Source: Rhodoferax sp. U2-2l (GTDB lineage Bacteria; Pseudomonadota; Gammaproteobacteria; Burkholderiales; Burkholderiaceae_C). Taken from it: DNA of 64,000 nucleotides. Below are positions 11,380 to 20,459 of the stretch, in pieces (position 1 is the stretch's first letter; every line of letters starts with the position of its first letter). The position numbers were made by a program, and so were the translations under genes. Below the pieces are notes generated by a model. The model saw nothing but the letters and a program-made list of their open reading frames with translations, searched no databases and was not told the DNA's origin. The stretch lies in assembly GCF_020594515.1 (NCBI RefSeq), contig NZ_JAJCTH010000021.1, positions 1 to 64,000 of the forward strand, read 5' to 3'.

Positions 11380-13428
11380 ATGTTTACCAAAATTCTGATC
11401 GCCAACCGCGGTGAAATCGCCTGCCGCGTCATCCTCACTGCCCGCAAGATGGGCATCAAGACGGTGGCTGTTTATTCTGAAGCTGACCGCGACGCGCGCC
11501 ATGTTGAATTGGCCGACGAGTCGGTGCTGATTGGCCCGGCACCCAGCCGCGACAGCTACCTGGTGGTCGACAAGATCATTGCCGCCTGCAAACAGACGGG
11601 GGCACAGGCCGTGCACCCGGGCTACGGCTTTCTGAGCGAAAACGCCGCTTTTGCCAAACGTATTGAAGAAGAGGGCATTGTTTTCATCGGCCCCAAACAC
11701 CACTCGATTGCTGCCATGGGTGACAAGATCGAGTCCAAAAAACTCGCGGGCCTCGCCGGTGTGAACTGCATCCCCGGCGTGAACGACGCCATCGACACCG
11801 CCGAGCAAGCGGTCGAAATCGCCAAAAGCATTGGTTACCCGGTCATGATCAAGGCCAGCGCCGGTGGCGGTGGCAAGGGGCTGCGGGTGGCGTTCAACGA
11901 CAAGGAAGCGTTTGAAGGCTTCACCAGCTGCAAGAACGAAGCACGCAACAGCTTTGGTGACGACCGCGTGTTCATCGAAAAATTTGTCGAAGAACCCCGC
12001 CACATCGAAATCCAGTTGATTGGCGACAGCCAGGGCAATGTGGTGTACCTCAACGAGCGTGAATGCTCCATCCAGCGCCGTCACCAGAAGGTGATTGAAG
12101 AGGCGCCCAGCCCCTTCATTTCTGATGCCACCCGCAAAGCCATGGGTGAGCAGGCCGTGGCACTGGCCAAGGCGGTCAAGTACCAGAGCGCCGGCACGGT
12201 CGAATTTGTTGTGGGCAAAGACCAGTCGTTCTACTTCCTGGAGATGAACACCCGTCTGCAGGTGGAGCACCCGGTGACCGAGTGCATCACCGGGCTGGAC
12301 CTGGTGGAGCTGATGATCCGCGTGGCCGCGGGCGAGCCGCTGCCCTTGACCCAAGCCGACGTCAAGCGCGACGGCTGGGCCATGGAGTGCCGCATCAACG
12401 CGGAAGACCCGTTCCGCAACTTTTTGCCCTCCACCGGCCGCCTGGTCAAGTTCCAGCCACCGCAAGAAACCATGTTTGCCTCTGACGTGTCGAAGTGGCA
12501 CGGCGTGCGGGTGGACACCGGTGTGCAGGACGGCGGCGAAATCCCGATGTATTACGACTCGATGATCGCCAAGCTCATCGTGCATGGCAAAGACCGCCTG
12601 GAAGCCATTGCCAAGATGCGTGAAGCGCTCAATGGCTTTGTGATCCGCGGCGTGTCGAGCAACATCCCGTTCCAGGCCGCGCTGCTGGCGCACCCGAAAT
12701 TTGTCGCTGGTGATTTCAACACGGGCTTCATCGCTGAAAACTACGGCAAAGGTTTCCGCGCCGAAGACGTGCCGCACACCGATGTGGAGTTTCTGGTGGC
12801 GCTGGCCGCGTTTGTCAACCGCCGTTACCTGAGCCGCTCCAAAGCCATCAGTGGTCAGCTCGAAGGCCACGAACTGCGTATTGGCAACGACTTTGTAGCG
12901 GTGACGATCGGCCAGCAAGGCAACGGCACCTCCTACCCCGTGCACTTTGCCGAGTTCAACGACAAAACCCGCTCGGGCCGCATGATTGTGGGCGACAACA
13001 GCTACGAAATTCACAGTGAAACCAAGTTTGGCCAGGTGCGCATGGTGGGCACCTGCAACGGTGAGCATTTCACCGCCCAAGTGGAGCGTGGCACACCGAA
13101 AAAACCACTGGCCATTCGCGTCATCCACAACGGCACCCAGCTGGACATGATGGTGCTGCTGCCGCGCGCTGCCGAACTGCACGCGCTGATGCCTTACAAA
13201 GCCCCGCCGGACATGAGCCGTTATGTGTTGTCACCGATGCCGGGCCTGTTGGTCGAGGTGGCGGTGCAGCCCGGCCAAAAAGTGGTGGCGGGTGAACGTG
13301 TGGCGGTGATCGAAGCCATGAAGATGGAAAATGTGCTGTTCGCCACGGCCGATGGCGTGGTGGGCAAAGTGCTGGCCAACAAGGGTGAAAGCCTGGCGGT
13401 GGACCAGCCCATTGTCGAGTTTGTTTAA
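11380..13428 (+). CDS. pccA: Propionyl-CoA carboxylase alpha chain (biotin carboxylase plus biotin carrier)
   Basis: PccA carboxylates its own biotin with ATP and bicarbonate and passes the carboxyl group to PccB. Biotin carboxylase occupies about residues 1-450 (FTKILIANRGEIACRVI at the start, the GGGGKGLR ATP-grasp loop, EMNTRLQVEHPVTE catalytic segment). A BT linker region follows, and a C-terminal biotinyl domain has EAMKMEN with biotinylated Lys648, 35 residues from the end as usual. The frame is open to 11332, but ATG 11380 is chosen because family similarity starts there and an AGGA-type site precedes it. The protein is 682 residues long. Confidence 0.96.
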   Translation: MFTKILIANRGEIACRVILTARKMGIKTVAVYSEADRDARHVELADESVLIGPAPSRDSYLVVDKIIAACKQTGAQAVHPGYGFLSENAAFAKRIEEEGIVFIGPKHHSIAAMGDKIESKKLAGLAGVNCIPGVNDAIDTAEQAVEIAKSIGYPVMIKASAGGGGKGLRVAFNDKEAFEGFTSCKNEARNSFGDDRVFIEKFVEEPRHIEIQLIGDSQGNVVYLNERECSIQRRHQKVIEEAPSPFISDATRKAMGEQAVALAKAVKYQSAGTVEFVVGKDQSFYFLEMNTRLQVEHPVTECITGLDLVELMIRVAAGEPLPLTQADVKRDGWAMECRINAEDPFRNFLPSTGRLVKFQPPQETMFASDVSKWHGVRVDTGVQDGGEIPMYYDSMIAKLIVHGKDRLEAIAKMREALNGFVIRGVSSNIPFQAALLAHPKFVAGDFNTGFIAENYGKGFRAEDVPHTDVEFLVALAAFVNRRYLSRSKAISGQLEGHELRIGNDFVAVTIGQQGNGTSYPVHFAEFNDKTRSGRMIVGDNSYEIHSETKFGQVRMVGTCNGEHFTAQVERGTPKKPLAIRVIHNGTQLDMMVLLPRAAELHALMPYKAPPDMSRYVLSPMPGLLVEVAVQPGQKVVAGERVAVIEAMKMENVLFATADGVVGKVLANKGESLAVDQPIVEFV

Positions 13429-13440
13429 AAGAAGCCAGGT

Positions 13441-13469
13441 TGCCAGCCGTTATCCATCCAGGGCTGGCA
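13441..13469 (+). repeat. Hairpin after pccA
   Basis: A perfect 8-bp stem (TGCCAGCC at 13441-13448, GGCTGGCA at 13462-13469) with a 13-base loop lies 12 bases after the pccA stop. There is no T run, so it may be an RNA-processing or stability element rather than a terminator, since the next gene appears to be part of the cassette. Confidence 0.35.
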
Positions 13470-13509
13470 GCTCTAACTTTGATATCACGTCATTTGGAAA
13501 GAGGTCACC

Positions 13510-13992
13510 ATGAGCGACACCCTTCGCCCCTTCAAAGTGCTGGGCATCCAGCAGATCGCCATTGGCGCCACCAGCAAGCAGCGCCTGCAAACACTGTGGG
13601 TGGACATGCTCGGGCTGGAGCTGACCGGCACCTTCAAAAGCGAGCGTGAAAACGTCGACGAAGACATTTGCGCCATGGGCAAGGGCCCGTTCAAGGTCGA
13701 GGTGGACCTGATGCAACCGGTGGACATCGATAAAAAGCCCGCGGTGCACGCCACGCCGCTGAACCACGTGGGCATCTGGATCGACGACCTGCCCAAGGCC
13801 GTGGAATGGCTCACTGCCCAAGGTGTGCGGTTTGCACCCGGTGGCATCCGCAAGGGCGCGGCCGGGTTTGACATCTGCTTTTTGCACCCCAAGGGCAATG
13901 AAGAGTTCCCGATCAGCGGTGAAGGTGTGCTGATCGAGATGGTGCAGGCGCCCCCGGAAGTGATCGAGGCGTTTGCCAAGCTGGCGGGTTAA
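13510..13992 (+). CDS. VOC-superfamily protein, methylmalonyl-CoA epimerase-like
   Basis: The 160-residue protein has the paired beta-alpha-beta-beta-beta modules of the vicinal oxygen chelate fold. Its position at the end of a propionyl-CoA cassette suggests methylmalonyl-CoA epimerase (S to R isomer), which the pathway needs between carboxylase and mutase. Two expected metal ligands are visible, His86 in LNHVGI and Glu143 in VLIEMV. The first ligand, normally His in an I-D-H-I context, is Gln15 (IQQIAIG). Gln is a metal ligand at this place in glyoxalase I, so function may be kept or shifted. Convergent overlap: its TAA shares bases with the stop of the next gene (TTAA at 13989-13992). Confidence 0.75.
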   Translation: MSDTLRPFKVLGIQQIAIGATSKQRLQTLWVDMLGLELTGTFKSERENVDEDICAMGKGPFKVEVDLMQPVDIDKKPAVHATPLNHVGIWIDDLPKAVEWLTAQGVRFAPGGIRKGAAGFDICFLHPKGNEEFPISGEGVLIEMVQAPPEVIEAFAKLAG

Positions 13993-14687
13993 GGCAGGGA
14001 TGCCGGGTTAAGCCCGGCGTCCATGTCTGCGGCTTGGTGGGTGCGTTTGGCCCGGGCGCGGGCCAACGCGGCTTCAATCACGGCGCGCTTTTTGTCCAGC
14101 ACACCGGCATCGGTGTGTTGGGTGTGATGGGCCAGGTCAGCCGGTTCGACCGGTGCCTTGGTCTCCAGTTTGGTGTTGTTTTCCTGTTCGTTCCGTTGGA
14201 CCCGGTTGTTATGAAAAGCATAACGATCACGGGCTTGGTCGGCAGCGGCGGCTGACCAGGCGGCCCAGCCGGTGGCGGTGCCGGTTGCGTTTTCCACTTG
14301 GATACAGTCCACCGGGCACACCGGCAAACACAAGGCGCAGCCGGTGCAGTAGGTCTCCAACACCGTGTGCATCAGCTTGTTGGCGCCCACGATGGCGTCC
14401 ACCGGGCAGGCCTTGATGCAGAGCGTGCAACCAATACACCAGTCCTCGTCGATCCACATCATGCTGCGCGGCGCCTCCAGACCGTTGTCCGGGTTGAGCG
14501 GCTTCACGCTTTGGCCCGTGAGGGCTGCCAGCCGCCTGACACCTTCCGCGCCACCGGGCGGGCACTGGTTGATGTCGGCGTCACCTTGTGTGATGGCGTG
14601 CGCGTAGGCAGCGCAGTCTGGGTAACCGCAGCGGGTGCATTGCGTGTGCGGCAGCGCCGCCAGCAGTCGCTCGGCCAGACCGGTCAT
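13989..14687 (-). CDS. RnfB-like ferredoxin, soluble (three [4Fe-4S] sites)
   Basis: The protein resembles RnfB/RsxB without the N-terminal membrane helix. A DUF/4Fe-4S domain uses Cys17, 20, 25 and 42 (CTRCGYPDC...QCPPGG). Two ferredoxin clusters follow, with Cys84/87/90/94 ([12 protein letters not shown]) and Cys114/117/120/124 ([12 protein letters not shown]). The tail of about 100 residues is charged and of low complexity. No other rnf gene is nearby, so it more likely acts as a cytosolic electron carrier than as part of an Rnf pump. The ATG overlaps the stop of phaZ (ATGA at 14684-14687), which implies translational coupling to PHB depolymerase. Confidence 0.85.
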   Translation of the reverse strand: MTGLAERLLAALPHTQCTRCGYPDCAAYAHAITQGDADINQCPPGGAEGVRRLAALTGQSVKPLNPDNGLEAPRSMMWIDEDWCIGCTLCIKACPVDAIVGANKLMHTVLETYCTGCALCLPVCPVDCIQVENATGTATGWAAWSAAAADQARDRYAFHNNRVQRNEQENNTKLETKAPVEPADLAHHTQHTDAGVLDKKRAVIEAALARARAKRTHQAADMDAGLNPASLP

Positions 14688-16036
14688 GTGGTGCGCAGCG
14701 CGGCCTTTTTGCGGGGAGCCGGTTTGGCCGAAGCTGGGCTGGGCAGCGGGGCCGGTGTGCTCGCCACGGACTGCGGCTGGTAACGCAGGATGAACGCCTT
14801 CACCTTCGGGTACACCATCTCGCGCCAGCGGCGCCCGGCAAAAATGCCGTAGTGGCCGGCACCTTCCACCTCAAAATGCGCCTGCATGGTTTTGGGGACG
14901 CCGCCACAGATGCTGTGTACCGCCTCGGTCTGGCCCGAGCCGGAAATGTCGTCCAGCTCACCTTCCACGCTCAACAGCGCAGTGGTCTTGATGTCGTTGG
15001 GGTTCACATGCTCAATCTGGCCGTCCACACCGCGCACGTCCCAGGTGCCGTTGACCAGCTTGAAGTCCTGGAACACGGTCTGGATGGTTTGCAAGTAGTA
15101 GTTGGCATCCATGTCCAGCACGGCGTTGTATTCGTCGTAAAACTGGCGGTGGCTTTGGGCGCTGGAGCGGTCACCCTTGATCAGGTCCTGGAAATAGTCG
15201 TAATGGCTACGGGCGTGGTTGCTCGGGTTCATGGCGACAAAGCCTGAGTGCTGCAAAAAACCCGGGTACACCTTGCGCCCGGCACCGGGGAAACGTGTGG
15301 GCACGCGGTAGATCACGTGGCGCTCAAACCAGTCCAGTTTCTTGTTCATGGCCAAGTTGTTGACTTTGGTGGGTGACTTGCGGGCGTCAATCGGGCCGCC
15401 CATCATCACCATGCTCAACGGGGTCAACTCGCCCCGGCTGGCCATCAGCGACACGGCCGCCAGCACCGGCACGGTGGGTTGGCAAACACTCATCACATGG
15501 CAGTTGCCATAGAGCTTTTGCACATGGCGGATGAATTCCTGCACATAGTTGACGTAGTCATCCAGGTGGAAGTCGCCTTCACTCAAGGGCACCAGGCGGG
15601 CATTGGTCCAGTCGGTGATGTAGACCTTGTGGTCCTTGAGCATGGTGCGCACGGTGTCGCGCAACAACGTGGCGTAGTGGCCCGAGAGGGGCGCCACGAT
15701 CAGCACGGCGGGCTGGTCTTTCAGCTTGGACAGCGTGGCCTGGTCGTCGGTGTAACGCTTGAAGCGGCGCAGCTCGCAAAAGGGCTTTTTCAGCTCCACC
15801 CGTTCATGGATGGCCACATCCACCCCGTCCACATCGGCGGTGCGCAGGCCGAACTCCGGCTTTTCATAGTCTTTACCCAGGCGGTGCAGCAGGTCATAAC
15901 CCGCCGAAATACGCTGTGACAACGGGTGCTGGCCCCAAATGGACTGTGGGTTGGCATACAGCTTGGCAGCCGAGGCGGCCAAATCGGTCAGCGGCTCCAT
16001 CAGCGAGCGCTGGGTTTCATAAAATTTATAGAGCAC
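14684..16036 (-). CDS. phaZ: Intracellular polyhydroxyalkanoate (PHB) depolymerase
   Basis: PhaZ degrades amorphous PHB granules in the cytoplasm. The N-terminus [19 protein letters not shown] is typical of the PhaZ1 type of Cupriavidus. The nucleophile motif is SVCQPTVP, with Cys185 in place of the lipase-box Ser, as in that family; Asp and His of the triad lie in the last 120 residues ([10 protein letters not shown] and [11 protein letters not shown]). Translation starts at a GTG (16036), which aligns with the family start. The 450 residues include a short Pro/Ala/Lys tail that may contact the granule. The downstream ferredoxin gene overlaps its stop codon. Confidence 0.93.
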   Translation of the reverse strand: MLYKFYETQRSLMEPLTDLAASAAKLYANPQSIWGQHPLSQRISAGYDLLHRLGKDYEKPEFGLRTADVDGVDVAIHERVELKKPFCELRRFKRYTDDQATLSKLKDQPAVLIVAPLSGHYATLLRDTVRTMLKDHKVYITDWTNARLVPLSEGDFHLDDYVNYVQEFIRHVQKLYGNCHVMSVCQPTVPVLAAVSLMASRGELTPLSMVMMGGPIDARKSPTKVNNLAMNKKLDWFERHVIYRVPTRFPGAGRKVYPGFLQHSGFVAMNPSNHARSHYDYFQDLIKGDRSSAQSHRQFYDEYNAVLDMDANYYLQTIQTVFQDFKLVNGTWDVRGVDGQIEHVNPNDIKTTALLSVEGELDDISGSGQTEAVHSICGGVPKTMQAHFEVEGAGHYGIFAGRRWREMVYPKVKAFILRYQPQSVASTPAPLPSPASAKPAPRKKAALRTT

Positions 16037-16062
16037 GGGAGAGCCTTTGGATGGAAGAAATG

Positions 16063-16073
16063 TTGCAGTGCAA
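16063..16073. promoter_or_regulatory. Possible PhaR operator upstream of phaZ
   Basis: TTGCAGTGCAA is an inverted repeat (TTGCA/TGCAA) that fits the TGC-N3-GCA pattern described for PhaR, the PHB-sensing repressor of granule genes. It lies 27 bp upstream of the phaZ GTG, next to a TATATT-like -10 on the minus strand. PhaR itself is not in the window. Confidence 0.45.
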
Positions 16074-16199
16074 TATAGCAGGAGTGGGCGAAAAAAACAT
16101 CAGTTGTTACGCTGGCATGACAAAGAAAACCAGCGTCCCGTTAGTCATGGCGGACCCGAGGCGCCTACCACGCGCTTGATCCGGGGCCATCCATGCTGG

Positions 16200-17066
16200 T
16201 CATCCATGGGTGGGCAACCTTTGAGCGCTGGCGGCAGGCTGCGGGTGCGCCAGCGCGCTGGCAAGTTGGCTCAAGGCGGCGTAGGCAGCACCGGCCTCAG
16301 GGCACCAGTGGGCAACGGCCTGCGCCTGACGGGCCACCAGGGCCACGTCGCCCCGTGCTGCCGGGCCGGTGAGCGCAGCCTGCGGGCCCAGCGCCACGAT
16401 GTTGTTCACCGCGTTGTGCAGCAAGGTGGTGCGCAGCTGCTGCGCCAGATCTTCGGGCATGCCGCTGCGCTGCCACAAACGCTCGGCCAGGTCTTGCAGC
16501 ACCGGCAAAAAGTTGGTGGCAAACACCGCACCGGCGTGGTAGAGCAGTTTGTCTTGCGCGGCCAGGGTGAAGCACCGGCCACCGATGCGGCTGAAAGCGG
16601 CGCCCAGTTCCGACAAGGCTGCGGTATCACCTTCGAGCGCGCAGGGCGTGCCGGCAAATTGCCCTGCGGCCAACGCCGGGCTGGCAAAACTCAGCAGTGG
16701 GTGCGCGCTGGCCACCTGCCAGCCCGCGTCGCGTAGCGGCCCCAGCGCGTCAGAGCCCAAGGCGCCGCTGCAATGGAACGCCAAAGGATGACGCTGGCCC
16801 GCGATGGCATGGGCGGCCAAACTGGCGGCCAGCGCTGCCAGTTGACTGTCGGGCACCGACAGCATCCACACATCGGCGTCTGGCAGCTTGGGGTGCTGCG
16901 GCGCGGCAGTGCCAGGCAGACCGGCCCCGATGAAGGCCGCCGCGGCCCGCGCGCTGGCGTCAGAGCGCGCCACCACCGCCTGGATGCTGAACACACCCGC
17001 CTCGTGAAACAGCCGCCCCAGCGTCTGGCCGACCCGACCCGCACCCAGAATGTTGAGCGTTTTGAT
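16200..17066 (-). CDS. Rossmann-fold plus DUF2520 dehydrogenase-like protein (apparent ATC start)
   Basis: The protein combines an NAD(P)-binding Rossmann domain with a C-terminal DUF2520 helical domain (GAVFATNFLPVLQDLAERL; NAVNNIVALGPQAALTGP). The first ATG/GTG/TTG in frame is GTG 16994, but that would cut off the dinucleotide-binding motif LNILGAGRVGQTLGRL, which is encoded upstream in the same frame. The natural start by family is Met-Lys-Thr-Leu-Asn; here that codon is ATC (17064-17066), preceded by GAGG at a 5-base spacing. No standard start codon lies between it and the upstream TAA. From ATC the protein has 288 residues, the normal size. Substrate unknown; family members resemble ketopantoate or pyrroline reductases. 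Confidence 0.8.
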   Translation of the reverse strand: MKTLNILGAGRVGQTLGRLFHEAGVFSIQAVVARSDASARAAAAFIGAGLPGTAAPQHPKLPDADVWMLSVPDSQLAALAASLAAHAIAGQRHPLAFHCSGALGSDALGPLRDAGWQVASAHPLLSFASPALAAGQFAGTPCALEGDTAALSELGAAFSRIGGRCFTLAAQDKLLYHAGAVFATNFLPVLQDLAERLWQRSGMPEDLAQQLRTTLLHNAVNNIVALGPQAALTGPAARGDVALVARQAQAVAHWCPEAGAAYAALSQLASALAHPQPAASAQRLPTHG

Positions 17067-17091
17067 GCTGACCTCGTCGACTATCAGGTGT

Positions 17092-17139
17092 AAAAAAATA
17101 GCTGCCGGCCCTTACTGCATAAGGGTTGGACAGCTATTT
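17092..17139 (-). terminator. Rho-independent terminator of the aminotransferase gene, built from a palindromic repeat
   Basis: On the minus strand the arms AAATAGCTG and CAGCTATTT (outer) and CCAACCCTT/AAGGGCCGG (inner, with G-T pairs) form a long hairpin with loop ATGCAGT, followed by seven T. It lies 20 bases after the aminotransferase stop. The same AGCTAT...CCCTT/AAGGG pattern recurs elsewhere in the window. Confidence 0.75.
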
Positions 17140-17159
17140 GGTGGAACTTGTGTAAAAGA

Positions 17160-18356
17160 TCAGATCACTTTGGCGATGCTGGCGCAAACGTAGTCAATGT
17201 TTTTGCTGTTGAGCGCCGCCACACACATGCGGCCGGTGTCGGTGCCATACACGCCAAACTCGTCGCGCAGGCGCACCATCTGGTCTTTGGACAAGCCCGA
17301 GTAGCTGAACATGCCGATCTGCCGGGTGATGAAACTCATGTCCTGTTGGACCCCCGCGGCCTTCAGGCCGTCAACCAGCTTTTGGCGCATGGCCTTGATG
17401 CGCACGCGCATTTCACCCAGCTCGCTTTCCCACAGGGTGCGCAACTCGGGGTTGTTCAGCACGCCGGCCACGATGGCGCCGCCATGGGTGGGCGGGTTGC
17501 TGTAGTTGGTGCGGATCACAATTTTCAATTGGCTCAGCACGCGGGCAGCTTCTTCCTTGCTGGCGCACAACACACTCAGGGCACCCACACGCTCGCCGTA
17601 CAGGCTGAAGCTTTTGCTGAACGACGTCGAGACGAAGAAATCCAGCCCGGCATCCACAAACTTGCCGATCACGGCGCCGTCCTCGGCAATGCCATAACCA
17701 AAGCCCTGGTACGCCAAGTCCAGGAACGGTGTCAGCGCCTTCGACTTGACGACGGCAACCACCTCGTCCCACTGGGCGGGCGTGATGTCGTAGCCGGTCG
17801 GGTTGTGGCAGCACGCGTGCAACACCACCACCGTGCCGGTGGGTGCGGCATTCAGGTCCGCCAGCATGCCGTCGAAGTCCAGGCCACGGGTGGTGGCGTC
17901 GTAATAGCGGTAGCTCTCCACCGTGAAACCGGCATTGGTGAACAGCGCGCGGTGGTTTTCCCAGCTCGGGTCAGAGATCAAAACCTTGGCGTTGGGGCTG
18001 ATCCGCTTGATGAAATCCGCACCCACTTTCAGGCCACCGGTGCCGCCGAGTGCTTGTATGGTGGCCACGCGGCCGCTCTTGACCGGCTCGCTGTCAGCGC
18101 CAAACACAAGGCTCTTGACAGCGTTGTCGTAAGCGGCGATGCCGTCGATGGGCAGGTAACCCCGCGCCGCGGGTTTGTCCATCATGGTTTTTTCAAACGC
18201 CTGCACACATTGCAGCAGCGGCAGTTTGCCGTTGTCGTCAAAGTAAACGCCCACGCCCAAATTAACCTTGGCGGGGTTGGTGTCGGCGTTGTACTGCTCG
18301 TTCAGACCCAGAATCGGGTCGCGGGGTGCCATTTCGACAGCGGAGAAAAGTGACAT
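17160..18356 (-). CDS. Aromatic/aspartate aminotransferase, class Ia
   Basis: A PLP-dependent aminotransferase of the AspC/TyrB group, exchanging amino groups between aspartate or aromatic amino acids and 2-oxoglutarate. The N-terminus MSLFSAVEMAPRDPILGLNE and the VNLGVGVYFDD motif are typical. The PLP lysine lies in SFSKSFSLYGERVG, CCHNPTG is the substrate loop, and the C-terminal Arg is in SFITRQIGMFSY. ATG 18356 is chosen over the in-frame start at 18413, which would add 19 unrelated residues. From sequence alone AspC and TyrB specificity cannot be separated. Confidence 0.93.
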   Translation of the reverse strand: MSLFSAVEMAPRDPILGLNEQYNADTNPAKVNLGVGVYFDDNGKLPLLQCVQAFEKTMMDKPAARGYLPIDGIAAYDNAVKSLVFGADSEPVKSGRVATIQALGGTGGLKVGADFIKRISPNAKVLISDPSWENHRALFTNAGFTVESYRYYDATTRGLDFDGMLADLNAAPTGTVVVLHACCHNPTGYDITPAQWDEVVAVVKSKALTPFLDLAYQGFGYGIAEDGAVIGKFVDAGLDFFVSTSFSKSFSLYGERVGALSVLCASKEEAARVLSQLKIVIRTNYSNPPTHGGAIVAGVLNNPELRTLWESELGEMRVRIKAMRQKLVDGLKAAGVQQDMSFITRQIGMFSYSGLSKDQMVRLRDEFGVYGTDTGRMCVAALNSKNIDYVCASIAKVI

Positions 18357-18485
18357 GAGGGGTCCTGTGGAGTGGGGTGATGGGGCATAGCCTGCCAGTC
18401 GGAGACCGGTCAACCCGACATTTTACTGACAAGCGAACCCAAGCTTGGTGAGTGCTCAATGCTGTATTTGCGCCAGTTCAAATCC

Positions 18486-18659
18486 TCAGGAGCCCACGCT
18501 CGGGGGCTGACCTGGCGCGCTCAGCGGTACTGCGGTCGATGGACTGCTGCGATTGTCATCGGGGGCCGTCACCACAAAGGCCACAAAACCTACCACCATC
18601 ACCGTGGCGCCAACGATCGACAGGTATTGGGTAACAAAGTCTTTCAGATCAGCGTGCAT
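18486..18659 (-). CDS. Small single-pass membrane protein, unknown function (57 aa)
   Basis: The ATG at 18659 has a strong Shine-Dalgarno sequence (GGAGGT, 5-base spacing), far better than most genes here. The peptide starts MHADLKDFVTQYL, then has one hydrophobic helix (residues about 14-33, Val/Gly/Ala-rich), and ends in a polar Ser/Pro tail. I do not recognise a family. It lies upstream of the aminotransferase on the same strand (130-bp gap) and downstream of gabD. The ribosome-binding site and clean helix make it more than a chance ORF. Confidence 0.6.
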   Translation of the reverse strand: MHADLKDFVTQYLSIVGATVMVVGFVAFVVTAPDDNRSSPSTAVPLSAPGQPPSVGS

Positions 18660-18846
18660 GGACACCTCCAAAGAATGGCTGTAAACAAAATGATCCGACC
18701 GGTAGATAAATCAAACGCTTCAGACTTGATGTGACTGAACGGTTTTATTTTGCTTGAAATCTTGGTGTGGTCTTATCAGGGTTTACGTGCAAGCCAAAGC
18801 CCAGCAACAAGTTGCTTTGCGCCCATCGCTATCGGCGTCATCCGGG

Positions 18847-20337
18847 CTATTTCAGAATGTCGCCCATGCAGACGTATTTGATTTCGACATAGTCATCCAT
18901 GCCATGGTGCGATCCTTCGCGGCCGAGGCCACTTTGTTTGACACCGCCAAAGGGCACGTGCTCGGTGGCCAGGATGCCGACGTTGACGCCCACCATGCCA
19001 TATTCCAGCGCCTCGCTCACGCGCCAGATGCGGCCGATGTCGCGGCTGTAGAAGTAGCTGGCCAGGCCAAACTCGGTGGCATTGGCGGCGTCGATGGCCT
19101 CCTGCTCGGTGCTGAATCGGAACACGGGCGCAAACGGGCCAAAGGTTTCTTCCCGGGCGCACAGCATGTCGGCGGTGGCGTCGGCCACGACAGTCGGCGC
19201 ATAAAACTGACCGCTGCCGATGCCGGTCAGACGCTGACCACCGCATAACAAACGAGCTCCGAGACCAATGGCATCTTGCACATGGCGCTCTACTTTTTGA
19301 ATGGCGGCCTCTTCAATCAATGGCCCCTGGTTGACGTCGGCCTCAAACCCGTTGCCCACCTTGGCGGTGCTGACCTTGGCGGCAAACTTGGTGACAAATT
19401 CTTCGTACACGCCATCCTGCACGTAAAACCGGTTGCTGCACACGCAGGTTTGTCCGGCGTTGCGATACTTTGAGGCAAAGGCACCTTCGACCGCGCTGTC
19501 GATGTCGGCATCGTCGAACACGATGAAGGGCGCGTTGCCACCCAGCTCCAGGCTCAGTTTTTTCACCGTGGGGGCCGACTGCGCCATCAGGATGCGGCCG
19601 ACCTCGGTACTGCCGGTGAAGCTGATGTGGCGCACCACATCGCTGGCGCACAGTACCTTGCCAATGGCGATCGAGTTGTCAGCATCCGCCGTCAGCATGT
19701 TCAGCACACCGGCGGGAATACCAGCGCGAATCGCCAGTTCGGCGGCGGCCAGCGCAGTGAGCGGGGTGAGTTCAGCGGGTTTGATGATCACCGGGCAACC
19801 CGCAGCCAGCGCGGGCGCGACCTTGCGGGTGATCATGGCAATCGGAAAGTTCCATGGCGTGATGGCGGCGCACACGCCAATCGGCTGGCGCAGCACCAGC
19901 AGACGGCGGTTGTTGTCAAACTGCGGCAGGGTTTCGCCGTTGACGCGTTTGGCTTCTTCGGCAAACCACTCGACAAAGCTGGCGCCGTAGGCGACTTCGC
20001 CCTTGGCTTCGGGCAGCGGTTTGCCTTGTTCGGCCGTCATGATGCGGCCCAGGTCATCCTGATTGGCCATGATCAGGTCAAACCACTTGCGCAAGATGAT
20101 GCTGCGTTCTTTGGCGGTTTTGTTCCGCCACGCAGGCCAAGCGGCGTTGGCGGCGGCGATGGCGACTTCAGCGTCTGCTGGGCCCAGGTTGGCCACGTCG
20201 GCCAGATGGCCACCGGTGGCCGGGTCAGTCACGGCAAAGCGGCTGCTGCCTGAAACCCAGGTGCCGTTGATCAACGCATCGGTTTTGAGCAGGCTGGGGT
20301 CTTTGAGCAGGGACAGCGGTGAAACTGGGGTGGACAT
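18847..20337 (-). CDS. gabD: NAD(P)+-dependent succinate-semialdehyde dehydrogenase
   Basis: GabD oxidises succinate semialdehyde to succinate, the second step of GABA catabolism. It has the aldehyde dehydrogenase fold with WNFPIAMITRK for cofactor binding, the catalytic Glu in LELGGNAPF and the catalytic Cys in NAGQTCVCSNRF. The 496 residues and the ending typical of class GabD (FGGVKQSGLGREGSHHG) fit well. gabT lies 122 bp upstream on the same strand, so the two likely form an operon with order gabT-gabD. Confidence 0.95.
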   Translation of the reverse strand: MSTPVSPLSLLKDPSLLKTDALINGTWVSGSSRFAVTDPATGGHLADVANLGPADAEVAIAAANAAWPAWRNKTAKERSIILRKWFDLIMANQDDLGRIMTAEQGKPLPEAKGEVAYGASFVEWFAEEAKRVNGETLPQFDNNRRLLVLRQPIGVCAAITPWNFPIAMITRKVAPALAAGCPVIIKPAELTPLTALAAAELAIRAGIPAGVLNMLTADADNSIAIGKVLCASDVVRHISFTGSTEVGRILMAQSAPTVKKLSLELGGNAPFIVFDDADIDSAVEGAFASKYRNAGQTCVCSNRFYVQDGVYEEFVTKFAAKVSTAKVGNGFEADVNQGPLIEEAAIQKVERHVQDAIGLGARLLCGGQRLTGIGSGQFYAPTVVADATADMLCAREETFGPFAPVFRFSTEQEAIDAANATEFGLASYFYSRDIGRIWRVSEALEYGMVGVNVGILATEHVPFGGVKQSGLGREGSHHGMDDYVEIKYVCMGDILK

Positions 20338-20459
20338 GACAACTCCTCGGTTTAGATCAATATTCAGGCCCTACCCCTCATGAAATTGAAAGGTAGCAGC
20401 TATATGAAACATAGCACATCAGTCTGCCTGGCACAGACCCTGGCCAAATGACTGGCGAG

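Noticed and set aside
10816..13182. A 788-residue frame on the minus strand opposite pccB/pccA
   Set aside because: It is an antisense shadow of two certain genes and shows only biased His/Val/Gln-rich composition.
13989..14687. Reading the ferredoxin gene as part of an Rnf complex
   Set aside because: No other rnf subunit is adjacent and the N-terminal membrane helix of true RnfB is missing; only the RnfB-like domain is supported.
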